Below the pieces are notes generated by a model that had not been told where the DNA came from, made no database searches, and was given only the letters and a program-made list of their open reading frames with translations. A stretch of DNA of 64,000 nt from Aradus depressus (taxonomy: Eukaryota; Arthropoda; Insecta; Hemiptera; Aradidae). The stretch lies in the NCBI GenBank assembly GCA_963662175.1, contig OY759224.1:32497489-32561488 (forward strand), read 5' to 3'. The position numbers were made by a program, and so were the translations under genes. Of this stretch, positions 35,207-47,150 are shown one piece after another. How positions within the stretch are numbered: the first letter of the stretch is position 1; each line of letters opens with the position of its first letter.

Positions 35207-36552
35207 TGGGGTGGCCCTTATTTTGAAAAGTTTAAATTTCTCAGAGCTCCACCCGGAATTTTGTTTAGAATGTTGAAAAAATGACCCCTGAATTTTTTCA
35301 GATTTTTTTGACCATATTAAATCGTGCCTGTAAGGTGTTAAAGTTTAACATTGAGTTTAAATGGGAATTTTGCGATTCGAGAGACTTTAGAGCGTAACTT
35401 TTGATGCCTCGAATGGATTGTTCTGAAATTTCGTTTTCTTACGTTTTGGGGGTCACTGAATTCAAATTTGATGTCAAAAATCAAGTTTTGACAGTTACAC
35501 TCGTCAAAAAACTGTCATTAATTTTAACTAATAAACAATTTTCTCAAAAAATCCATCCGTGATGTGATTTTATAGGTTTTAGAGGTCGCTGATTTCAAAT
35601 TTGATGAAAAAAAAAAACTGTCAATAATTCATATTTATATACAATTTCATTAATAAATTTTTCAATGATGTGATTATATATGATTAAGCTGAATTCAATT
35701 TATACCATTTGAAGACTAATTAATAGATTCAGAATAATGCTTTTCATTTTGAATTATTGAGAGTTTTTTGACAACTGGAAATGTCAAAAATCAATTTTTG
35801 ATATTCAAATTGAATTCAGCTGCCTCTGTATCATGTATAATCACATCATTGAAAAATTTATTCATTAAATTGTATATAAATTTGAATTATTGAGAGTTTT
35901 TTGACAACCGGAAATGTCAAAAATCAATTTTTGATATTCAAATTGAATTCAGCTGCCTCTGTATCATATATAATCACATCATTGAAAAATTTATTCATTA
36001 AATTGTATATACATTTGAATTATTGAGAGTTTTTTGACAACCGGAAATGTCAAAAATCAATTTTTGATATTAAAATTGAATTCAGCTGCCTCTAAATCAT
36101 ATATAATCACATCATTGAAAAATGTATTCATTAAATTGTATATAAATTTGAATTATTGACTCTTTTTTGATATCGAATTTGAAATCAGCGACCTCTAAAA
36201 CCTATAAAATCACATCACGGATGGATTTTTATGAGAAAATTGTTTATTAGTTAAAATAAATGACAGTTTTTTGACAAGTGTAACTGTCAAAACTTGATTT
36301 TTGACATCAAATTTGAATTCAGCAACCCCCAAAACGTAAGAATACGAAATTTCAGAACAATCCATTCGAGGCATCAAAAGTTACGCTCTGATGTCTCTCG
36401 AATCGCAAAATCCCATTTAAACTCCTTACAGGCACAGATTAATGTGGTAAAAAAATCTGAAAAAAATCAGGGGTCATTTTTTCAACATTCTAAACAAAAT
36501 TCCGGGTGGAGGTCTGAGAAATTTAAACGTTTTCAAAATAAGGGCCACCCTA
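35207..36552. mobile_element. Long-TIR (foldback) element, about 1.35 kb
   Basis: Left arm 35207 to about 35625 and right arm about 36150 to 36552 are inverted copies of each other, starting GGGTGGCCCTTATTTTGAAA. The interior contains three 133-bp direct repeats (starts 35751, 35884, 36017). No coding capacity and no clear target duplication; superfamily unknown. Confidence 0.85.
35751..36160. repeat. Three 133-bp tandem repeats within the foldback element
   Basis: Each unit begins GAATTATTGAGAGTTTTTTG and contains GAATTCAGCTGCCTCT. The TGTCAAAAATCAATTTTTGA stretch inside each unit is itself a near-palindrome. Confidence 0.85.
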
Positions 36553-36737
36553 ATATACATGGTATAGATGGGGACGTAAAAACTCCATGTGTGACATCCA
36601 AAATGTTATGTCTATCCAGAACCCCATAAGGACGACACCTTAACTCAAATGGTTTTGAAAAGAGTGCGAAAATTTAATTGATTAATTCGTGGTGGGGAAG
36701 TACATCGCCGTTGAGTTATATATATTGAGCCTCCAGG
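36553..36737. repeat. Family C fragment between two transposons
   Basis: CCCATAAGGACGACACCTTA to GGGGAAGTACATCGCCG. Confidence 0.65.
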
Positions 36738-36739
36738 TA

Positions 36740-37464
36740 CAGTAAACTCCCGATTATCCGCGGGATTGACTGGCGTGGATACCGCGGATAATCGAATTTC
36801 GCGGATAAGCCGCAAAATTGCCGATAATGGTTAAACAAAGGCCGAAGGCACTAAAAAAACAAGACACAAGTAGTGCTTTAAATAAGTTTATTATACAATA
36901 AAAGGACGTACCTGATAACGAAACTCAATCAATGTCATGTAGGTTATTAAAAAGTCATGTTTACTGTTTAACAAAAAAGTCAGTCATTTGCTTTTGCTTT
37001 TTCGTAGTGCAACACTTTATCTTTATTTGTGATTTGAGTTTTCTCAACACCATCTTGTCACAAAGTGATGCGTCGTCTTGCTCTTCAAGGTATTGAATAA
37101 TGCTGTCAATGTGTCCTAATGCTGCATCACGTGCAGATGACTCACTGGTCAGGCGATTCACTCGCACGCTAAGTAAGCAAACATCTGCAGTGCCGCTAGT
37201 CGCGTCCAAAACTGCTCAAGCACACACGTATATACCTATGTATGTACTGCACAGTAATACTGAACTACATAAACGTTTTGTACTGTACATACATTATTAA
37301 GTGTACTGCACTGTATGTATATTTGTGATTTACGATTTTTATTACGTTTAAGTATGTATTTAGTAACTTTATTTCAATTTTTGTGAAATAATTTTTGGTT
37401 TCAAAACCTTCCTTTTTTATAAAAATGCCTCCCACAGGCACCGCGGATAATCGAGAGTTTACTG
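36740..37464 (-). mobile_element. pogo/Tigger-like DNA transposon, 725 bp
   Basis: TIRs CAGTAAACTCCCGATTATCC and, at the right, the complement of CAGTAAACTCTCGATTATCC; TA on both sides (36738-36739, 37465-37466). The minus-strand ORF 36961-37209 (82 aa) reads ALGHIDSIIQYLEEQDDASL and ends QKQMTDFFVKQ, the C-terminal tail of jerky/Tigger transposases. The catalytic DDE domain is deleted. Confidence 0.9.
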
Positions 37465-37945
37465 TATTATTATCCTGTTCGGCACCCCTCTTCTTGTTGG
37501 ATGACCTTGGTCTCGCCCAGCCTCACCTTGACAGTTATTACCCCAACCTCCCCCTCCATCTCTGGCCAATTTCTCCCCGAGGCTTTGGATCAATCTGAAT
37601 GAAACTAAACATTCTTTACACTTGATATCATAGGTCTATTTTTGGATTGAAAATTTCACTTTTGGAAAGGTTAAATTGTTTGAAAGTAACATGAAAAAGT
37701 TAAAATGAAACTTTTTTGAAAGGAAGCCACTGTAGTTTTTTTCCGGTTTCCAACTGGTTTTCTGACCCCTTTCCTTAAATATGTGCATAAAACATACAGA
37801 CAAGTAGTATTTAGGATGTCTTCCAGGGGCGCTTTCTCATTTCAAAGAGGCGCCAATTTCAAGAAAGATTATGTTTATTAAAGAAGAAACTGGACTAATA
37901 ATAATAAAACAGACTTGTTTGCACTTCCCCGGCTGTACAAAGTAT

Positions 37946-38220
37946 AATATTATATTATATTTAAAAAAATTGATGTTAAATATAGGTAATAATAATAATA
38001 ATTGAAATAATAAAATTAATAATAAATAATTAAACACATCATAAAAATTACCACATTTCCTGTAGAAATTGTTGCTGGTCTTCTACTAAATTTTGCTATC
38101 TACAGTAGTTTCCGAAAAGGGCCCTAAAAAAATATCGAAAGTTCAAGACGTGCAATTTTGAAGAAAGTGCACATATTTAAAAAATTTCTACTAATAATTA
38201 TTTCAATTGGATTTTTACCA
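37946..38220 (-). mobile_element. Truncated LTR copy
   Basis: Carries ACCACATTTCCTGTAGAAAT through TCAATTGGATTTTTACCA, then is cut off by a SINE A fragment at 38221. No terminal TGTGAT seen. Confidence 0.75.
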
Positions 38221-38478
38221 CAACCAGGGTGCTTTATCGTCACTCTGGTCGACATGAGCCCGACTCTACTGTAGAAAATTTAAATGTTACCCTAAGTAGA
38301 TTTAATTACCTAAGGTCTTTAACGAGTATCTGACATCCTATAGGCTCAGGACCATAGCTTAATTCCCCATCTGAAGGACGGCGTGCTCAATCGACATAAC
38401 AAATCCTAAGGTCGGCCGGGTTTCGAACCCAAGACCTTAAGCTCAGTAGGCAAGCTCGCTACATCTGTGCTATAATTG
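38221..38478 (-). mobile_element. SINE A, 5' and middle parts
   Basis: Truncates an LTR copy; contains GACATGAGCCCGACTCTACT and GGGTTTCGAACCC. Confidence 0.78.
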
Positions 38479-38689
38479 TGCATGAAGTATTGAAATGTAG
38501 CAGAGTTACGACATCTGCACGTTATAGGTCAGAAAGCTTATACGACTCCGTTGCCAATCCTCGGTACACCAGTCGCATACTGATCAGAGATGTCCCCAGC
38601 AATATTTAGTATAGGCACAACTTTCGAAAATTATATTGTGAAATTGTCATGCAGTTATGGCATAAGAGACTATAATTGTGACGACTCGT

Positions 38690-38830
38690 TTCTACTTGCA
38701 CAACTAAAAAAAGTATAGAGTGTAATCGGTCACAAATTCGATGTCGTTTCTTCAGCGAAATTTTATATTTTACTATCCTCTGATTCTGGGAAAAAAAGTC
38801 TTCGGTGAATCACCGCCTAAGTACTTCCCC
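38690..38830. repeat. Family C fragment
   Basis: TGTAATCGGTCACAAATTCG to GTGAATCACCGCC, internally deleted. Confidence 0.6.
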
Positions 38831-38984
38831 TGTAAGAATTATTCAATAACGTTTTCATTCTTCCTCTCAACTCAATCTACTGTCTGGGCTAAAACTCAAT
38901 ACTCGTATTTGACTTACGAAGAAGTTTCTGAAACCTTATGAAATTAAAATTTATTGCTTATAGAGATACAAATCTCCATAGCTA

Positions 38985-39280
38985 GGGTTAGGTTTTATGA
39001 CTCACTACAAGGTCATATCGCCTACTACCACTACTTTCATCACTCTGGTGGACATGAGCCCGACTCTATTGTGGGAGTCTTAAATTTTGCCTACCCTAAA
39101 TTTTTATTCACTTAGGGTAGGGGTCATTAACGAGTACCTGACATCGGGACCATCGCTTAACGTCCCATCCGAAGGACGGCGTGCTTACCTCTCAAAATAA
39201 ACTAAGGGCTTCGGTCGGGTTTCGAACCCATGTTCTTGAACTCAGAAGGCAAGCACGCATACCACTGACCTATCGGCGCC
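38985..39280 (-). mobile_element. SINE A, near full length
   Basis: Tail GGGTTAGG; body lacks the CCCGGGC segment; head TATCGGCGCC. Confidence 0.85.
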
Positions 39281-39879
39281 TATATATATATATATGACAA
39301 TATATACAAGTTTATATATTAATATAAACTTGTAATTAAAAATAGAAAAACATTATAAATATGGGCCGAAGTAAAGAAAAGAAAAATACCAACTTTTGTG
39401 AAATGTGTTATATTGAAATGTATAAAGTAAACGAGAGGGCAAATCATAATAAAACTGTTTTTATAAATTTTAAACTATTAGTTACGAAAATAAATATACT
39501 ATCGATTTTTTCATCAATACTTAACAAATTAATTATTTTATGGGAGATTGCATTAGAATGTGAAATACATATATTTATTGATAAATTTGTTTCTGTGTTG
39601 GTTTAACATTGGACAAGTTATGAGAGGACGGAGTATGACATCATTATCACTGTTACAAAGTGGACAAACAGAGTCAAGCTGAAATTTAGCTGGGTAATTT
39701 GTATAATTCAAATGAGTTGTATATTTTCCTGTGAAATAATTCTTTGTTTGCTTATATGGCTCCTCATATTTAAATAACTGCCGCTATTGGCAAAAGAACT
39801 CTAATTTCTGTAAAAGGTATTGAAGGACCTGCAGATTGCAGCGTCTATATCTTTGCTGAGAAGATGCTCTCAATCTTTT

Positions 39880-40330
39880 TACTGATACATTCATTTAAAT
39901 CGGATGTTATTCGGTTATTTTTGAGTTGATCTCCCCCTTCGACCGATTTCGCATGAAAATTATAAGTTGCCATCTTTGGCTTTGAATTTAAACGTAAAGT
40001 TTCATGTCGATACATTCATTACATTTACAGTTATTGTAATTTTTGAGTTGAGCCCTCTTCTGACCTTTCCCCTTCGACTGATTTAGCTGAAAATTGGCAC
40101 GTATCGTACTTAGAGGACTTTGAATTTACTTATGAAATTTCGTGTCAATACATTTATCACAACGGCAGTTATTATAATTTTTGTGTTAAACCTCCCTCTA
40201 ATCCCCATCTCTTCGGCCGCTTTGCTGGCTACTCATATAACATTTCGTGTCAATACATTCATTCTATCGTGTTGATATACTCACAATTTTTTTTTACTTT
40301 TGGTATCAGAGTTAGATTTTTGACGTCATA
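39880..40330. repeat. Family C copy, three modules
   Basis: TTTCATGTCGATACATTCAT at 40001-40020 and degenerate repeats on either side at about 120-bp spacing. Confidence 0.75.
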
Positions 40331-40424
40331 CTGTGTTGTCTTTTTAAGGATGGAAAACATACGCTACTATTGAAACTACATATGTGAGGCACATATGGGA
40401 CTGTTATCTGTATAAAGTATCTTT

Positions 40425-40787
40425 TTATATAACAAACAAACTATGAATATGGAAGCTGATGATCTCATGCCGTGCGTGGACTATATTATAAACAGCAGTA
40501 ATGTTCTTAGCATCTGGAGCGCGCCCTGAAACAGGCAACACTGTGATCCTGTAGAGAGTCACACAGTTCATTACACTCAAGTTATTCTGGTCCTGACAGA
40601 AAACAGTAAGAAGAGAGCGAACGGCCCTGGTTGTGTCTGTACAGGGGACATTTATATGGCCAGGGAAGATGTAAGGAAACTTGACGCCCTGACAACACAG
40701 TCTTGTTTCCATAAGGTAACGGGTGAAAACATTGTCCATCTTGGAACATTCTCGATTACAGTTCACTGACAAAATTGATCGATACAA
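40425..40787 (-). CDS. Unrecognised ORF, 120 codons, doubtful
   Basis: Starts MYRSILSVNCNRECSK and contains GVKFPYIFPGHINVPCTDTT. The stretch is GC-richer than its flanks and has no internal stop, which is unusual here. I see no domain, no clear splice signals and no repeat match in the window. It may be part of a worn transposon next to the non-LTR tail at 40795, or chance. Confidence 0.25.
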   Translation of the reverse strand: MYRSILSVNCNRECSKMDNVFTRYLMETRLCCQGVKFPYIFPGHINVPCTDTTRAVRSLLTVFCQDQNNLSVMNCVTLYRITVLPVSGRAPDAKNITAVYNIVHARHEIISFHIHSLFVI

Positions 40788-40794
40788 GATTAGT

Positions 40795-41140
40795 AAGTTA
40801 TTAATAATAATATTTACTTCCGTTAAACCTATACATGGTAATAGGATGCATCATAAAAATATACACTTTAAGATAGCAAATAAATTAGTTACACAAACAG
40901 ATATTAACTCTTAGAGTCAGAGACAAAGATAAAATGAAATGAATAAATAAATGCTTGAAATTTTGAGTACAAAAATAATAATATTAATAAATGCAATTTA
41001 ATTAAATTAAAATTAAGATCATAACTTTTTATAACCTTTCCGGAAGTGTCTTTTTCACGACGACATTTTGTTCAGGTCACAAAGTGCAAAATAAAGAAAT
41101 ATAAAGAAAACAAAATAACAATTCAGAGACTTCGTCGTTT
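40795..41140 (-). mobile_element. Third copy of the (ATT)n-tailed non-LTR family
   Basis: AATAATATTTACTTCCGTTAAACC and GGTAATAGGATGC (aligned in pieces) match 10920-10975; the hairpin position at 41052-41085 is degenerate (ACGACGACATTTTGTTCAGG). Confidence 0.65.
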
Positions 41141-41439
41141 TCACATGTGAGTCCAAAAAACAACTGGAAGGTAATTCCATGAATCGGCTTTTTGGTATAT
41201 CGAGAGAGAAAAAAAAAGGCAGTGGATTTTCGACGGTGATTTCGAAAATTTGCCTGGTTCGAAGCAGTGGTACTTCAGATACAGGTTCGTCAGTGTTTAT
41301 TTACCTATTCTTATTTCATATATGTCGTTGTGCTTGCAATAGTGAGTATACCGCTACAAAATATTGAAGTCATGTACATTCTTTTCTTAAAAATAAAAGT
41401 TATAAAAAGTTAAGTTAAGAACATTATTTCATTTTTATA

Positions 41440-41690
41440 GATAATAGAATAGAAACAAACAAAATCTCCAATATTATATATAGAAATTTGTCAAAATTAT
41501 ACTGTTTAAAAAAATCAAATGTTTTACTGAACCAGAGTATTATCAAGAGTAAACAGTTACATAATAAATATAAAAGACAAAATTAATAATAAAAAAAGAA
41601 AAGAAAAACTAACATTTAGGCTTAAGGCTCTTCAACTTGGACAACTGACATTTGTCCGGAAGGGAATATATCTATATATTATATAAGTAG
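41440..41690 (-). mobile_element. Penelope-type terminal region, family 3 relative
   Basis: Contains GTATTATCAAGAG (minus strand CTCTTGATAATAC), matching the core start of the element at 49317, in an AT-rich noncoding setting. No clear edges. Confidence 0.35.
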
Positions 41691-42054
41691 ATTTTCAAAA
41701 TATAAAGGCACATAATAATTATATATGAAGCATTTAAAAATTAAAATAACAAATTTTCTAGTTTCACCAAAATATAGAACTATAAATGGTAGATTGTTTA
41801 CTTGAAATGAAACGGACCAACAGATTTTTAGACATTATCTTGCTTTATCCGAAAACGGTTAGTCCTATCAAAAAATTGATTCTTACCAAAAATGTTCCTT
41901 ATTAAATTCCAAATGACTAATCAGGTCCTCAGATTTGAGATAGGATCAATAGGAAAGTTACCGCGCCTCAAAGAATGGAATATAAATTTATGTAAGAAAT
42001 ATTTTAAAATTATGTTTAAATTGTTTCGCTTAGCAACGAATTTAAATTAGTTAT

Positions 42055-42266
42055 TATGACTCATTGCCTGCCCTAAATGTTTATTCACCTAGGTTAAGGT
42101 TCTTTAACGAGTACCTGACATCGTACAGGCTCGGGACCATCGCTTAACGTCCCATCTGAAGAACGGCCTGCTCAAGGTTTTTTCACCTCTTAGAAAAAAA
42201 AACCTAAGGGCTTAGGCCGGGCTGCGAACTCGCTGTCTTTGGTTCAGAAGGCTATCGGCGCCCTCT
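42055..42266 (-). mobile_element. SINE A, internally deleted
   Basis: GACTCAT directly joined to the CCTAAATGTTTATTCACCTA part; head CTATCGGCGCCC. Confidence 0.78.
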
Positions 42267-42709
42267 GAATTTATCTTATTATAATTTTTTGTATATAATT
42301 AATTGTAGTTTTTCTAGCCAAATGAATTTAATTTGTGTGTGCAACGCCGGTTGAACCTGCTATTATGAACTATATATTGACTGAGCAGTTGACTGAGAAG
42401 TAATTCAATAATAAGGTTATTGATGTCAATGGGCCTTTGTGATGGGGACGAGTTGTGTTGATCGAATTATGAAGGCGCTGTGTTTGTACTAACGTCACAT
42501 CGGCTCCAAACAAGGGCGGCTGGGTAAGTTTTAATTGGGACAGAGTCTGCCATGCCCGGGCCTCTTGGGGCCATTCTGGTAAAGTGGTTACCGACTGTAT
42601 AGCCCCAACTTTTGTTAGTTAGTTAAGTCAGGTAGAAGGAAAAGTTAGTGTCAAAAGTACCCGCCCACGCAATACTCACGAGAGGAGTAGCTTTTCACTT
42701 CAGAAATAT

Positions 42710-42965
42710 AAGGGGGGGGGGGGGGGGGGGGGGTTATAAAAAGTAAAAAAGTGGTTAGTAAAACATCTTACAAAACTTCCACAGAACGAATTAATCAATT
42801 AAGTTTCCGCACTCTCTCCAGAACCAATCGACCATTTGAGATAAAACTCAATATGTGACTTACATAAAGGCTCATATTAAATTTTATGTCGAAGTTTTCT
42901 TTCTTCGACAACTCAACATATTTTTGACGGATTTCACAACTTCCCCTATACTTTGCAAACGGCTG
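42710..42965. repeat. Family C fragment with 22-G run
   Basis: G run 42712-42733; GAATTAATCAATTAAGTTTC; ends near ACTTCCCCTATACTTTGC. Confidence 0.65.
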
Positions 42966-43049
42966 CAGGTTACAAATCTGAAGGAACTTAGTTTCTCAGT
43001 TTTTATCTTCAGCCTCCAAAAATTATTATATTATTAGCCCTTCTTCTCC

Positions 43050-43227
43050 GGTCCTCGTTAAAGACCCTTGCCCTAGGTGAATAAACATTTAGGATATGCA
43101 AAATTTAGGACTCCCACAGTAGAGTCGGGCTCATGTCCACCAGAGTAACGAAAGAGCACTCTGTTAGTAGGCGATATGACCTCGTAGTTAAAGCCCGGAC
43201 ATGAGTCATAAAACCTAATCTAACCTG
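43050..43227 (+). mobile_element. SINE A, 3' half with tail
   Basis: CTCGTTAAAGACCC to AAAACCTAATCTAACC. Confidence 0.82.
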
Positions 43228-43654
43228 TATACAATATAGGTATATATTATATTTGTAGATAAGTATTTGATGTGCTGCATTCCTGACGTACTTAACGCCG
43301 CCCACACGCTCTGCTATGAAGTCACCCTGCATCCTTTGATATGTTGACGACATGCTCTGGTTAACGCTCTGAGAGAGGCTGCATTTTGCATAATGCATAC
43401 TAGAGCTGCACAATAATCTAAAATGGCCCCCTTTCAGGATTATGGATGGTGTCCGCGCTACTTTTCAGTTGAAGGATGAATTCATAATTTACCAATAGGC
43501 CTCATCTTATGATTCATCCTCTGATTAATCATCCTGTTTTTACTTCTCCAACTTTTTGTAAAAATTGGCTAGAAATTCGATGTTGAGTTTTCAAAGGAAT
43601 TTTATTTTTGTCTGGATTTAGGAGGACAAAGGGAATATTGAGATCAGTTTGAAG

Positions 43655-43915
43655 GGTTGTAATAAGGAGCATTGGCTATTCTACGAAGGATTTTGGATTG
43701 CGAGGATTGAATACGTTGAATTTTGGAATCCGGCAGAACCCCAAGTCCTTAAGTCCACACAGGCTTCAGTATTGCGTTATATATTAGTCGTTTTGTTTCT
43801 AAAGTTAATTTTGATCTTTTGTCTAATAGTCTTAGTACCAGTTTGTTGGTAACCTTTTGTATCGTTTGTTCATTTCTTGTCTTTTTAGTCTGGTGTGAGG
43901 ATAGTCGCCTATGTA
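43655..43915 (-). pseudogene. Jockey-like RT fragment
   Basis: Minus strand reads TRNEQTIQKVTNKLVLRLLD and then LTLETKRLIYNAILKPVWT, nearly the same as 2780-2920 of the other Jockey copy. Beyond a stop and frameshift the homology goes on as SKIQRIQSSQSKILRRIANA to about 43660. Old, multiply broken copy. Confidence 0.85.
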
Positions 43916-44219
43916 TATGATGTTCAGCCCAAATGGTGTATTGGTTTGGGAGAGCGAGCGGTGCGTAAGCTAAAGCATGCTGTCCTGTTGCACAATAAGG
44001 CCAGACAGACATGCCAGTCCATTTATCACCATAACCGGCACAGCTGAGATCACCATGTTACGTCACCTCCCCAGCTCGCTCTGACTGACCTTGGCATTAA
44101 TTCACAAACTCCACTGGACCGTAGCTGTTTGGAATCTACTATCGTTTTGTTTACTTGACTCCCACCCAAGGAAAGAATTCAATATGGCTCTTCAGGAAAA
44201 TTGTACACACATTCATTTT

Positions 44220-45045
44220 ACTTTCCCGGCTCTACGAAGTATTGGAGAAGTTTTCCGAACCCTAATTTCCTGAGGAAATGTCCTATCAGTCTGTCTGTGA
44301 ACACATCAACTCGCGATGGAATCGAAACGAAATTTTATATGTGATCCCAAAACGACATCAAAACCGTGAAATTGGTTAACAGTAAGTATGGGATTAGGAG
44401 GAGTACTTAACAGAAAAACTCAAATATAACTGTCGATATAATAAATGTATCGATATGAAATTTTATATGTGATTCTAGAACCACCTAAAAACCGTGAAAT
44501 CGGTTAACTGTAAGTATGGGATTAGGAGGAGTACTTAACAGAAAAACTCAAATATAACTGTCAATATAATAAATGTATCGATATGAAATTTTATATGTGA
44601 TTCTAGAACCACCTAAAAACCGTGAAATCGGTTAACTGTAAGTATGGGATTAGGAGGAGTACTTAACAGAAAAACTCAAATATAACTGCCGATATAATAA
44701 ATGTATCGATATGAAATTTTATATGGGATCCCAGAACCACCTAAAAACCGCGAAATCGGTTAACTGTAAGATGGGATTAGGAGGAGTACTTAACTTGAAA
44801 AACATTAATATAAAGGCCGATATAATAAATGTATCGATATGAAATTTTATATTTCAGTTCTAAATCCCATAAAGACATCTTTCAATTTTCCGCAAAATCT
44901 TCTAAGAGAAGGAGGAATTTAATGGAGGTTTCAGAAGCAACTATGTAAGTCGGTCGATTGGCTTTGGAGGGGGAGCGAAAACTTAAATTGATTAATTCTT
45001 GCTGGGGAAGTACATAGCTGGTGATTCACCGGCGACTTTTTTTTC
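44220..45045. repeat. Family C copy with an expanded module
   Basis: Normal ends (TTTCCCGGCTCTACGAAGTA; GGGGAAGTACATAGCTGG) surround four tandem 128-bp units. Confidence 0.85.
44364..44875. repeat. Four 128-bp tandem repeats
   Basis: Unit marker CCGTGAAATCGGTTAACTGT at 44364, 44492, 44620 and 44748, exactly 128 bp apart. Middle copies differ by only a few bases, so the expansion is recent. Confidence 0.92.
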
Positions 45046-45504
45046 CGTTTCGTGCCACTGTGCGGCGCCACCTCTGTAAGGATGACCTGGGAAAATGAAG
45101 CCACTGTGGGAGATGAGTTCTAATTAGAGACGGGGCTAGTTCCTTTCTGTAGCATCTTTAGCACAGATTGCAACGGAAGTCTTCCTGTTATTATTGCCTG
45201 AGAGTTGAGTTGAACTTTCTGAGAGGCAACTGGAGCGCAGGCAGGCTCATTTAGCCTGGGAAAATTCCAGAGAACATGTCCAACTTAACACAATGAGATA
45301 AATTCCTATGTGGTGTGAAGAGGTTTAACTGAAAATTGAACATTCTCAGATGTTCATGTTGTGAGTGTTCAGGTGTCCTGTAGTGGGAAGGGCGGTAGGC
45401 ACCTTGTTCTAAACATTTGGGATTCAAACCCTCGTTCTTAGGGTTCATAGACAAACCCTACTCTTGCTCTATTAAATATCCTTATGACAAGTTTGTTTGT
45501 TTTT

Positions 45505-45616
45505 GTGACTCATCCTCGGGCTTTAACTATGAGGGGACATCGCCTACTACCAAAGCGCTCTTTCGTCGCTCTGGTTATCATGAGCCCGACTCTACAGTAG
45601 GAGTCCTAAATGTTAT
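45505..45616 (-). mobile_element. SINE A, 3' part
   Basis: GTGACTCATCCTCGGGCTTT to GAGTCCTAAATG. Confidence 0.72.
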
Positions 45617-45714
45617 TGAACATGTACTTGGGATGTGCTACTGATGATGACACAGTTGTGTTTACCTCTGAGCTACTCGTTATATTTATAAGGTAATATT
45701 GTAATCGTGGTTTT

Positions 45715-46560
45715 CAACACTTATTAATTTTCAGCGGCATTGTTCGAAGAGGAAGAGGGATCAGAGAGGGATCAACTCAAAAATTTCAATACCAGCCAAT
45801 GTAATGAATGTATTGACATGAAATTTTATACTTAAAATTCAAAACCTGGATGATCCCTATCAATATTTCGAGAAATCGGTCGAAGGGAATGGGGGACCAG
45901 AGAAGCGGGTCTCGATTCGAACACCCTAAGAAATATATCGCTAAGCGACTTTTTTGAATGTATGATCAACTCCTTGGATATAAAAAATATTAACTTAACT
46001 TTTACTTTCCCAGCTATTAGAAGTATAGGGAAGTTAGGTAATCGGTCAAAAATTCGAAGCCGAATTTTCCAAGGAATTTAAAGTTTTCCGACCTCTAGAT
46101 TCCAAAAATTGAAAAAAATATTAAACTCTATAACTCTGATAACTGTCGTTGTAATGAATTTATCACACAAAATGTCATATGTCATATGTGAATTCAAAAT
46201 CCCATAAAGGCGACACTTGTTAATTTTCAGCGGACTCGGCAAAAGAGAAGGGGAGAACAGAGGAGTAGCTCAACTCAAAAATCCTAATAACTGCTGTTGT
46301 TTAATGAATGAATCGACATTAAATTTCATATTTAAAGTCAAAACCAAATAAGGTGAAATTTCAGCAATATCGTTTGAAGGAAAGGGTGGGTTCAGGAGAG
46401 GGGGCTCAATTCAAAACCTAGTAACTGCTTATATAATAAATTTATCGATACAAAATATAAGTGTACTATTGAATATTAGCGCACTGGATCGACTAGTTTT
46501 GAAGGGGGTGTGAAAAGTTAATTGATTCTGGGGAAGTACTAGCCGGACAAACATTTTTAA
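45715..46560. repeat. Two adjacent family C copies
   Basis: A partial unit to 45920, then a full copy from CCCAGCTATTAGAAGTATAG (about 46009) to CTGGGGAAGTACTAGCCGG. Confidence 0.75.
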
Positions 46561-46769
46561 TTATCTCTTGCATACATAAAAGTTCATTTAACTGATTGCA
46601 TTTATCTGCAGCTCAGCTAATGGGCTTATTATTATTAACAAAGACACGCAAACTTCTCGTTTTTCTCCACTGCTTAAATATCTGGTTCTATCTTTGAGAT
46701 AGCGTAAAAAAATTAAATTCTAGCCCTCAAAAACTAAATTCTTAATTAATTAACTAAAATGGACGCTTT

Positions 46770-47110
46770 ACTTCCCCAGAAAAAGATATTATGTTGTCAG
46801 TCACATGTTTTCTGAGAATCTGTGAACACCATATTATCCGATAGGATGAATGTATCGACACAAAATTATATACGTGAATCGATAACCCCATAAGGACGAC
46901 ATCTATTGACTTTCAGCCTAATCGGCCTAAGGGAAGGGGCTCAACTCATAAACCCCAATAACTGCTGATGTGATGACGAAAAGAATTAAGTAGGAGGATT
47001 TAGGAGCCCCTATATAATTCATCTGTTCATTTTTAGCCCAAACGTTCTATTGATTTTATAGGGAGAGCGAAAACGCAATTGATTAATATGATTCTGGGGA
47101 AGTATATTGT
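46770..47110. repeat. Family C copy
   Basis: TACTTCCCCAGAAAAAGATA to TTCTGGGGAAGTATATTG. Confidence 0.72.
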
Positions 47111-47150
47111 CTTTGATGAAAATATTTCATATAAAACCAAATAAAATTAC

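Larger units (their letters stand above)
34771..43654. other. Unassigned stretches, 34771-43654
   Basis: 34771-35206, 37467-37945, 38479-38689, 39294-39879, 41141-41439, 41691-42054, 42267-42709 and 43228-43654 (a family C scrap near 43555-43640). Confidence 0.55.

Noticed and set aside
36294..36629. 111-codon ORF
   Set aside because: Lies on the right arm of the foldback element; the opposite arm is not coding.
44364..44875. Tandem repeats as a CRISPR-like array
   Set aside because: Units of 128 bp are directly adjacent with no unique spacers, in a eukaryotic repeat.
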